A stretch of DNA of 64,000 nucleotides from assembly GCA_037176725.1 (NCBI GenBank), contig JAZBRS010000060.1:57006001-57070000 (forward strand), written 5' to 3'. The stretch is from Posidonia oceanica. Its lineage: Eukaryota; Streptophyta; Magnoliopsida; Alismatales; Posidoniaceae. Below, piece by piece: positions 47,706-56,264 of this stretch; the stretch's first letter is position 1; each line of letters starts with the position of its first letter. The notes below the pieces were generated by a model that was not told the origin of the DNA, ran no database searches, and saw nothing but the letters and a program-made list of their open reading frames with translations. A program made the translations under genes and the position numbers.

Positions 47706-47813
47706 GAAAAATACGAAGTTGGTATTGGTTTTCTATGTATGGTTTGATGGTCTACAACATGTTGAGGAATCGGTATTGTGAAAGGATTGGAAGAGAGCAC
47801 AAAAGCAATCATG
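47706..47813 (+). CDS. PRIMPOL: PrimPol exon 6, zinc ligands C and H
   Basis: A 108-base exon lying 27.7 kb beyond exon 5, found by searching for the missing zinc-finger half. It has a ctgtag acceptor and a gtaagt donor. It encodes KIRSWYWFSMYGLMVYNM and then NRYCERIGREHKSNH. The C-x6-H spacing matches the first two ligands of the PrimPol zinc knuckle needed for primase activity. Both junction codons are split and both restore the frame (Gly with exon 5, Val with exon 7). Confidence 0.93.
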
Positions 47814-48620
47814 GTAAGTTTAACCACTTTCCAAATTTACATTTTTTATCAAACAAATAATTTACTTTTCTATTTGGCCATAGTCTGCACTTAAAATATA
47901 TTCTCTTGTTTAGTTTGTCCAATATATGCACATATACTGAAAGGAGTAATTTATGTAAATTAGTTAGAAGAGGTAGACAAAGTCATAAACTTACATGTTC
48001 AGAATTCAGAGGTAGTGAGAAAAGAGTCAAAGGGCTTAAACATGTATAACACAGTTCAAAGCAGAGATTCATGTTTATGAACCCAAATAGTAGGATTATA
48101 GTTGTCTGGCTCCGAACAGATACGCTAAATGGTCTTGAAATCCAATTCAAGTAAATGAATTTGAAACCAAATTGCTATAAATTGTGAAAGGATTTAGAGA
48201 AGTATTCCAGGTTGAACAATTAATCGGAGTGGAAGACTTGATGAACTGATCATCCATAATAAATTGAAATGATTAGGGCTCTGGTTGGTTTATCAGCGAT
48301 TTATCAACCGAGTTATCGTTTTGACAATTCTGGTAAGCAGGTTATTTGACTTATTTGCTAACAAGCTGATGAGTTGATGATACTATGGATCCGTTTGGCA
48401 ACCAAAGTTGATTATTGATTTTTTTGTGTCAGTGGATTCATGTCCAAGAAATTCAAAAAAGCTGAGTCTTGTGAGATTTTAGGATTTCTTTTCTTCTCTT
48501 TCTACTAAACAAATATTATTTCCTTGTCACGTCTCACCACTTTTCAAATAGTTCATCCTCAATAATCTACAAACAAGCAGACCTTATGTTTGTCTTGAAG
48601 GATAACTAATGTGATATTGT
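47814..48620 (+). other. intron 6, left part
   Basis: AT-rich. A gctctggttggttt word (48279-48292) and an atggatccgtttgg word (48384) resemble ends of common MITEs, but I could not delimit an element. Confidence 0.4.
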
Positions 48621-49079
48621 AGTTTGTCACAAGTGTTAGTCATTTGACTTCTTTATGTGTGCTTCGTAAGACGTAAAGGCTCATTCAGAAGGGGGTGAAT
48701 AGAATTTAACAAAAATAACCATTAATTACCAATAAAAACTAATAAGCAAAGCAATTCAAAAGCTATTGGAATAAAGCAAGCAAAGGGAAAGGATTTGAAG
48801 GCAAAGTAAAATCAAGCAAAGCAGGAGATAAGAGAAATTGAGAATACCTGAAGACATATAGTGGTTTAGTCTTCTCGGCCTACTCCACTCCTTGAGAAGC
48901 AAGAAGTCATTGAGAATCTTCCTACTTAGTCTTGTTGTCGGGTCAAGATTTGTCATTAATCCTTAGACGAAAACCCTTAGAAAATCATGATTATGCCTTC
49001 TCACAAGTAAAGAAGCTTTAGGCTTGAATTAAAGAAGCTTTTAAACTCTTTTTTACCTCTCGAAATTTCCAAATGATTG
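48621..49079. repeat. LTR-like repeat, left part (split by Tat-like element)
   Basis: Contains AGAAGGGGGTGAATAGAATT, the hallmark of a widespread plant LTR-like repeat with GGGGGGTGAATAG. It is interrupted at 49079/49080 by a Tat-like element. The right part at 52.78-53.4 kb has the expected AAGCCTTGTGAGGATTGAAG style. Outer ends are unresolved. Confidence 0.45.
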
Positions 49080-49801
49080 TGATGCAGAGCCTGGCCCGTT
49101 ATAGGTTGGACGGGTCTGGGACAACAGTCTAAAGACACCCAGGTAAAGACTTGGCATTAGCAGAGTGAGTGCCAGGCTCGGGTAAATAGCCTAAAGACAT
49201 CCAGGCAACCTAGCGAAAGGTTCAGGCTTCCTTTTTCAAAGTTGGTCGGACTCCCAACTTCATTGCCGGTCGGACTCCCAACTTTAGGGCTAGTTGGACA
49301 CCCGGTCCACAGTGCATAGCTTCTGCCAATGCTCCAAACTCCTAAGAGCCGCATACGCCTCGAGGAAACATCACATAGGCATGCAAGCACGCCTTGACTA
49401 GTGCAATTCCTCGTACATGCAAAGTCTCCTAGTGCCTTACCTTATAGACTTGCGTAGCTCCTCATACGCATGGGAACACAGTATGCTCTTGTCAGAGTAT
49501 TTGCTTTTGACATTGCATTGCCTGACACCTCTAGCGAAGCCACCAAACCAAGTATGACTCTCCAATTAGAGCTCAACACGTGTTCGAGCCGTTATAGCCA
49601 TAAAGCACACTCCCTGGTGATCTCTTTTAGGTCACCCTCTCAAAAACTTGATCCTTCTCTTGCTCACTTAAGCATCGGAGCGTCTCCCGTTAGTCAACGC
49701 CTAGTCGAAGTCCTCCGACCTTTTCCTTTTGTCCACCGTTGCTAGCCTGGGATCGGTGGAGTAGAACCAAGCGGGTCGAGAAAGAAAGAGGGGTTGGATC
49801 A
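49080..49801 (+). repeat. Tat-like element 5' LTR
   Basis: 722 bases, GC-richer than the surroundings, matching 51989-52779 over most of its length. Ends gttggatca. Confidence 0.88.
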
Positions 49802-50189
49802 GTTGGCATCGTCTGTGGGAAACATCTTCTCGCTCGTGACGGTCACATGCCTGTTCGAACATGCTCATAGGGATACTCAGCTTAGACCTCTATGGAGATT
49901 ACTCTCGAGGCCTTCAAAGCACTGTAAGACAAAGTGGCATTCCTCTCAATGGAGCTGGCAAATCGAGATGCAGAGGACTGCACCTTCTAAGCCGTCACCC
50001 CCTGGAAAAGCTCCAACAGCTCTCAGTGCATTGCCTGACCAAGTGGAGCAAAGTGGGCGATCTGACCAGAAATCCAGGATTGTTTCACATAGATGGAGGA
50101 ACGCCTGATGGAAATGCAGAAGGGGAAGAGCACCCTCTTGGGTTGCATGGAGAAAGCCACGTCTTTATCTTTCGTGGAAGCGGTGAAGA

Positions 50190-50900
50190 CAAAGCCGCTC
50201 CCAGAAAGGTTCAAGATGTTGCACTTGGAGTCCTACAATGCACCTTCGATCTTATGGACCACGTAATGGCCTTCTGGGATCTGATTGGAGTGCAAATGGC
50301 GTTTGATGCCATCTTGTATAGGATCTTCCCCACCACCTTGAGGGTTTTAGCCCAGACGTGGTTCTCAGGGCTGAAGAGCGGTTTGGTTTCCTAGTTTGAG
50401 GAGTTGAGCGACGCGTTTTGTGTCCACTTCATGGGTCGTTGGAGGAGGGTCAAGGTCTTCAACCACCTCTTCTCTATCGTCTAGAGGCCAAGGGAGGTGC
50501 TGAGGGACTATATCCAGCGTTTCAACACCTCCTTTGCCGACATCCCTGACCCAAAGGAAGAAGTCACTCTCGCAGCTTTCCAACAAGGTCTTGCCCCTTT
50601 GGAGCTCACACGCTCCTATAATTTGAACGAGGTCGTGACGCTGGCAGAGGCTTTAGAGAGGGCCAATAAGTATGTCATCACTGATGAGTTGGACAAGGTC
50701 AAGCTCGCAGTATTAAGAAGAGACCAGTCCTACCTCAATTTGAGGATGAGTGGACAGATGGGCTTAACCAAGAGCCTTCAGGATGATCGCCAACCTTATC
50801 GGCAGGATAAGAAAGGAAGTGACCGGCCTCCCCGGTTGCATCCTGCGAAGCAACGATTCCACCATTATACGCTGTTGAATGTCTCCAGGGAGTAGTTGCT
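50190..50900 (+). pseudogene. gag: Tat-like gag (broken)
   Basis: Reads PERFKMLHLESYN, AILYRIFPTTLRVLAQTWFS, FEELSDAFCVHFMG, REVLRDYIQRFNTSFADIPD and TLAAFQQGLAPLELT in changing frames. This is the retrotransposon gag domain of the Tat/Ogre gypsy group. A TAG after KSGLVS (50392-50394) and another near 50484 interrupt it. Confidence 0.85.
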
Positions 50901-51360
50901 TATGGAGGTGAAGAACACCGAGCGGATGCATTGGCCAGAGTCCTTGAGGATGAATTCGTAATGGAGGGGAAACAAGGTCACCTACTGCGACTTCTATTGA
51001 GGCAGCAGGCACGCCACTGAGGAGTGTAAGCAGTTGAAGGAACAGATAGACGCATTGGTTTGGCGAGGTCGACTCTCCCGCTACGTCAACAACAGAGGTC
51101 GGGAAGAAGGACGCGAGTGCACCCCAGGCCCCTAGCGACCAAAGATGATCAACAAGCATGACGAGTCATAAACTGACTCTCGGCAGATTGACGACGGGCT
51201 CTGCAGCTCAGAAGGATTTATATTTGGCAAGTGGACATTAAAATGTTATTTGCATCCTCTGCATTTAAATGTATATAACTCTGCTAATACAGCATTAGAG
51301 CCAGCCTCCCTATTACTTTGCATGTTTGGAAATTTTGTTATTATTTGTCACACAAGCTGC

Positions 51361-51775
51361 AGGCGGTCTTTAAGTCGTACCTTAACAAGATCCAAGTATG
51401 CCATGCTCACAAGAGTATGTGGTCGTCAAGTTGTAACTCGACAAGATCCGAGTGCATCATGCTCATAAGAGTGTGCATTCGTCAAGTCGTACATCGACAA
51501 GATCCGAATGTGCCATGCTCACAAGGGTGTGCGGTCGTCAAGTTGTACATCGACAAGATCCGAGTGTGTCATGCTTGCAAGTGTGTGGTTGTCAAGTCGT
51601 ACCTCAACAAGATCCTTATGCGCCATGCTCGCAAGAGTGTGTAGGATCAGAGTGCGCCATGCTCGCAAGAGTGTGCGGACGTCAAGTCATACCTCGACAA
51701 GATCCGAGTGCACCATGCTCATAAGAGTGTGCAGTCTCCAAGTCGTGCCTCAACAAGATTCGAGTACGCAATTTC
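51361..51775 (+). repeat. 56-bp tandem repeat in the Tat-like element
   Basis: About seven units of 56 bases with the core GTCAAGTCGTAC, TCGACAAGATCCGAGTG and CCATGCTC, one unit truncated to about 34 bases. Because 56 is not a multiple of 3, the frames over it are not protein repeats. Tandem repeats near the 3' end are common in Tat-group elements. Confidence 0.85.
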
Positions 51776-51988
51776 TGGGTGATGGAGAGTTATAGTTCAG
51801 AAGAACAGAACCACCCTGAACCACCTTGAAGTAGGCCCTTGGCCAAACAGGTATCCTCGACACTACTACCCCGTCCTTGCAGGGTGCAACATAGTGTGGC
51901 TAAGGCGCGAAGATGTGTACTTGGTATGCCGACCAATTGTCTACTTTGGCAGTTGATCTTACAATCAACTATCGAAGTAAAGGAATCC

Positions 51989-52779
51989 TGATGTGGGATA
52001 TTTTGCCTGGCTTGTTGCGGGCTGGACGGGTCCGGGACAATAGTCTAAAGACACCTGGGTGAAGACACCTGGGTGAAGACTTGGCATCAGCAGAGTGAGT
52101 GCCAAGTCCTGGGTAAACAACCTCAAGACATCCGGAAGACCCAACGAAAGGTTCAAGCTTCCTCCTTTGGAGCCAGTCGGACTCTCAGCTTCATTGCCAA
52201 GTGGACTCCGAGCTTCAAGGTTGGTTGGACGCCCGGTCTACAACGCATAGCTTCCGCCAATGCTCCAGACTCCTAAGCCACACATGCCTCGAGGAAACTT
52301 CACGTGGACATGCAGACACACCTTGACTAGTGTAGTTCCCCGTACATGCAGACTCTCCTAGTGCCTTACCTTACAGACTTGCGTAGCTCTCCATACGCAT
52401 GGGAACATAGCATGCTCTTGCCAGAGTATTTACTACTAACACCTGCACTACCTGATACTTCTGACGTAGCCACCAAACCAAGTTTGACTCTCCAGTTAGA
52501 GCTCAATACGTGTTCAGGCCATTATAGTCGCAGAGCACGTTCCCCGATGATATCCAGCGATCAGCTGCTGCTAAGGGGCCCAACTCTCTGACTCACTCAC
52601 CCTTTCAAAAATCTGATCATCAGAGCGTCTCCGACTGACCCACAACTAGTTGAAGTCCTCTGACCTTTTCCTTTTGTCCACAGACCCTCGTGAGCAAGCT
52701 GAGTGGCTCTCCACTGTTGCTAGCCTGGGACCGGCGGAGCAGAACAAAATGGGCCGAGAGAGAAAGAGGGGCTGGATCA
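51989..52779 (+). repeat. Tat-like element 3' LTR
   Basis: 791 bases. Longer than the 5' LTR partly because of a small duplication (cacctgggtgaagac twice at 52048-52077) and an extra stretch near 52.55 and 52.68 kb. Confidence 0.88.
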
Positions 52780-52784
52780 GATTG

Positions 52785-53400
52785 GAAGCCTGAATACTTG
52801 AAAAGTTGAGCACAAGGAGCACACTTGAAAGCCTTGTGAGGATTGAAGGATGAAATTTGAATGATTGTAATGCCTTGCAGAATGATTGGGGGTATTTTTC
52901 TCAAGTGGAAGGGTAATATATGGTGCTAGGAGAGGCCCAGATCGGTCAAGGAAGCAAACACAGGAAATTTAAAAAACAAACTGAAATGACTAGTTACCAG
53001 ACATCTGAAAACAAATTAGGGACGTCCACTTTCTATCAGAGTGATCATAGACAGAAAATTGAATGTCCTAGTTTGGATCGAATGCATATTTTTTCTCTAA
53101 GCACTCACATGCATCAATTCAGATGTCCGATTTTGGTGCATACCAATTGGAGCCAAGTTTTTTATTTCTTAGAAATAACTTGGACCCTGAATATTGAATG
53201 GGTTAGCCTTGGTTTATCTAAGGTCAAATGGGTTACTCAACTTCACGTTTGGGGGTTTTACAAAATTTTCTAAAATAGAACTCAAATAAAGTGGAAAATT
53301 TGGATAACAAGAGTTGAAATAACTCCCATGCCTTCTTTCTTCTTTCAATGCCCTTGTGCTTTCTTGACCTAAGTAAGAAGTAAGAACATTAGCACACTAA
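52785..53400. repeat. LTR-like repeat, right part
   Basis: Continuation of 48621-49079 after the insertion. Noncoding, GGG-rich at 52884-52892. Right edge unknown. Confidence 0.35.
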
Positions 53401-54400
53401 TATGGTTTGTTACCATCAAAATCAGGATTAGAGCCATTGGGCCAACATACTCCTACTTGGTGAATATGTCTAAATTATGTCAAGAACATGTAAGTATCAG
53501 GGGCATTATGTAAAGATTATGAGATTATATAGTTTTTTTTGATAAGAGATTATATAGAGATTATAAAAATTATATAGAGATATGTTGATATGATGTTTCT
53601 GGGGTTATTATTATATACATTATTATATATCTAAATATGCATGTGTGTTGGGGGGGTGGGGGTGGGTAATGCCAATCTGGTTTTTAGATGTTTGATTGAC
53701 ATATAGATTGCATGATGTTTAGATCAATTAGAATCAACATGGTTATACGCATTCAGGTGTTTTTTATAATTTTAAGCTTATTCATTTAGTTGTAACATTA
53801 TAAAGTACATAGGGTCAAATTTTCGTTGTAATCTGATAATTACAACCCCTTGATTTGAAGTTCTCCTCAAGCTGTAGTTAATTTCCATCATTAGCATTAA
53901 TTACTTTAATCAAGGATGATAAAAAAGTCCAAGAATTTTGTCACAGACCATGAAATAGATAACAGTAGTATATTTAGATTTTAATCTGAAAATTCTGACA
54001 ATGGATGCCTACAGGCAAGGTGATTGTAAGCCACCCGCAACAACATTTTTTGTGATTTATATGTTCCTCTACAAACATCATCATTACATATACACCTCAA
54101 AATTGTTACTATTTGCAATATGTTCTTAAGTTAGAAATACTAAATATGATAGTGTATATGTAAATTGTCCTAGTTTTCAAGAGTATCTATGAAATTATGA
54201 TGTATATACAGGTATGTTGTAACTTGTAGATATGCATATTTTTCTTATAAAAAACATGTATATTTAAGTGGATACTAAATAATATCTAGATTATCTTTGT
54301 TAGCTCAGAAATACAGTGTTCAGTTGTTATTTATGCTTGTACTCTTGTAAATTAGTTTCTTAGGTTCCAGTTGAACAAGAAACTGACATTTGTTGTTCAG
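53401..54400 (+). other. intron 6, right part
   Basis: AT-rich intron sequence with a G-rich run (53648-53666) and no recognised repeat. Confidence 0.5.
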
Positions 54401-54466
54401 TTATGTATGTTATAGATTTCCAGAGGGCAGGCTATTATCAAAAATGCTATGATCCTGATTGTAAAG
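54401..54466 (+). CDS. PRIMPOL: PrimPol exon 7, zinc ligands C and C
   Basis: A 66-base exon between ttgttcag and gtgtgt. It encodes MYVIDFQRAGYYQKCYDPDC and a lysine. The C-x4-C pair completes the zinc knuckle begun in exon 6. The first codon is split (G/TT, Val) and the last is split (G/GC, Gly). The ATG at 54403 is internal and is not a start. Confidence 0.93.
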
Positions 54467-54592
54467 GTGTGTTGACCATCGCAGTCAGTTCATCTTGCTT
54501 GTTAATTGTTGTATGTATAATGGCTGATTCCTCATCAGTTCTAGTATTTTGCAACTGTTCCTTTCTTCTCAAAAGCGAACTATCTATGCCAG

Positions 54593-54858
54593 GCTACCGT
54601 TCTCCTATGCGTCCAATTCCTAGTGATGTGATTCCTGATGGTATCACTTTATTCAATTCTACCCAGTCAGAACACTACAGAGAAGTGATGAATATTAGCT
54701 TTGATCTACAAGCTAATGGAGAGGATGAGAAGTGCTTGTGTACTGATGTTGAAGTAATTACTGAGAGCTGTAAGAAAGATAGTGGGTGGTGGCAAGAAGC
54801 AATTCAATATGCAGACCGTGTTGAGAATCTGAGAAAAGCCCCTGGACTCAAACATACG
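54593..54858 (+). CDS. PRIMPOL: PrimPol exon 8, C-terminal region
   Basis: A 266-base exon starting after a atgccag acceptor. It reads YRSPMRPIPSDVIPD right after the zinc ligands, as expected for plant PrimPol, then a variable acidic region with WWQEAIQYADRVENLRKAPG. The frame fixes the donor at 54859 (gttggt, weak). A nearby gtaatc donor at 54863 would force an early stop in exon 9. Confidence 0.88.
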
Positions 54859-55214
54859 GTTGGTAATCATTCTCATTCTACACCATTATTTCACTTTGTG
54901 TGTTATGTTTGACTGGTATCAACTGGAAAATGAGAATATATTTCCAGGTCTCTTGTTCTTGATTTTTGATTTATGTATTCCATTTTGTACTCTGAAAGAC
55001 ACTTACGCTCTTGTTATCTTCAATGACAATAGTTTTTGGCTAAGATTTCTGAGATCTCTCATAATTTCATTTTCGTCATCCTATTTCCAAACCTAATGAT
55101 AAATTTTATCCTGTGAATAGTATGAAATTATGATTTAATTAGCAAGACAAATTTAGTACTTGATGTTCCTCTTTATACTCAAAATGCTTACCACCATTTT
55201 TTTTAAACTTGAAG

Positions 55215-55298
55215 CTGGAAGATGACTGGATCGAAGATCAGGATTGGTGGATGGATGTGGATAAATTTATATCCCAAGTTGAAGAACAGACTGGTTGA
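55215..55298 (+). CDS. PRIMPOL: PrimPol exon 9, C-terminus and stop
   Basis: A 27-codon terminal exon plus TGA. It reads LEDDWIEDQDWWMDVDKF and ends EEQTG. In animal PrimPol the C-terminus carries acidic RPA-binding motifs. This acidic, aromatic tail could play the same part, which is inference. The acceptor (cttgaag) is acceptable and the phase is 0. Confidence 0.85.
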   Translation: MEDDWIEDQDWWMDVDKFISQVEEQTG

Positions 55299-56264
55299 TT
55301 AGTTTTAACTTGTTACAGTGAAGCTAAGCAGAGGACTGTTTTCCATTGTCAAAAAATCCCTTCCGTGTATGATTACAGCAGTGTATTGTTTCCAGTAACC
55401 TCACTGCACGTGTAAAGTAAAAATTTAAGGGACTTGATAATGACATTGTTAAAGATCTAGCTCTGAAATCTTTCTTCAAGCAAAGAATGCTGTAGGCCAA
55501 GATGTGCGCATGACGGATCATGATGAAAGGGAGGGAGAGAAAGGGAACGGTGGAGGAACATTAACGAGGTATGGGAGACATGAGGAGTATTAAATTATCA
55601 ATGATAGAAGGACAAGAGTATTTTTGACGAGGCAGAACAAGAGTATGGACGTCCGAAATACTGGGCCATTAAAGATGGTGTGGGAAGGAAATGTAGTGGG
55701 TGGCATGGTTTGAGAGTGGGAAGCCTCATCCCATCCGAGGATGGGAGGCAACACCCAGCCATCCCTTGGGGCAAGGACATAGAGCAGCTTGTTTTTCAGA
55801 GAAAACCTTTGAATCTACTTGTGACCGATGTGATAATGCTCCAGCTGGATTGCATCGTAAATCCGAAAGTTATCATGCAGAGCATTTCTTTGAAGTTTCA
55901 GACCGAGAGCAGTCCACAGATTCTAAGCAGATAGTTTGGGGTTCATGATGGAGATGGATCTCTCTTATGAAAGGAGCACTTGAAAGATTGCACAAACGTC
56001 TCATATCAGATAGCAAAATAAATAAAAATAGGATACTAAAACCTGGGTGCTAATAAATAAAAACATGATGTCTGTTGCTTAATTACTTGGTTGTACCCAA
56101 TGATTTAATTAACTTTTAAGTATATAATCAGTATTACCAAGTACTGGACTAGCTTATGGATGGACAAGTTGAACACGACTGATTGAGGTGTGGTGCAAAT
56201 TAAAGTTGCAATAAGTTCTGATCAAATGAAAGTTACCACAAATTGGAAGTTGATGGTAGGATTC
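55299..56264 (+). other. PrimPol 3' flank
   Basis: Probable 3' untranslated region and downstream DNA up to the gypsy LTR. AATAAA words occur at about 56019 and 56052. It holds the candidate exon at 55800-55948. Confidence 0.5.
55800..55948 (+). other. candidate extra exon downstream of PrimPol
   Basis: A good polypyrimidine tract and acceptor (gcttgtttttcag) precede an open stretch reading KTFESTCDRCDNAPAGLHRK, then SESYHAEHFFEVSDR, and a TGA at 55946-55948. Its composition looks coding, with a CxxC pair, but I do not recognise the protein. It could be an alternative PrimPol 3' exon, the last exon of another gene, a decayed gene piece or chance. Confidence 0.3.

Larger units (their letters stand above)
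49080..52779 (+). mobile_element. Tat-like gypsy element, gag only (non-autonomous), 3.7 kb
   Basis: LTRs 49080-49801 (722 bases) and 51989-52779 (791 bases) start TGATG and end GGATCA. A perfect 5-bp TSD GATTG is at 49075-49079 and 52780-52784. The PBS (TTGGCATCGTCTGTGGGAA, as in the Tat/Ogre group) is just after the first LTR. The PPT-like aagtaaaggaa precedes the second. The 2.2-kb interior has only a broken gag and a tandem repeat. No protease, RT or integrase is present. Confidence 0.9.
5468..55298 (+). other. PRIMPOL: PrimPol gene (exons 1-9 visible, N-terminus missing)
   Basis: This is the only cellular gene I can support. PrimPol is an archaeo-eukaryotic primase (AEP) that reprimes or bypasses damaged templates at stalled forks in nucleus and organelles (family knowledge). 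Nine exons on the plus strand join in phase with GT-AG junctions and give 421 residues without a stop. Visible signatures are YFDLEF (motif I, DxE), EKFSRHLI (motif II, SxH), an Asp before VYTRNR (motif III), then C-x6-H and C-x4-C zinc ligands and an acidic tryptophan-rich tail. Human PrimPol is about 560 residues, so roughly 100-150 N-terminal residues are missing here. Introns are 1290, 2680, 6401, 3414, 27711, 6587, 126 and 356 bases, the larger ones full of transposons. Whether the transcript is still made is unknown, but the intact frame argues for a functional gene. Confidence 0.92.

Noticed and set aside
51361..51775. CRISPR-like array
   Set aside because: Units are contiguous tandem copies without unique spacers, inside a plant LTR element.
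51250..51795. Repeated RSECAMLTRVCGRQ-type peptide frames
   Set aside because: They come from a 56-bp DNA tandem repeat whose unit is not a multiple of three, so the peptide repeat is not maintained in one frame.
54403..54912. 169-residue frame starting at ATG 54403 as a separate gene
   Set aside because: It reads through intron 7 by chance. The zinc ligands and the YRSPMRPIP block show two PrimPol exons.
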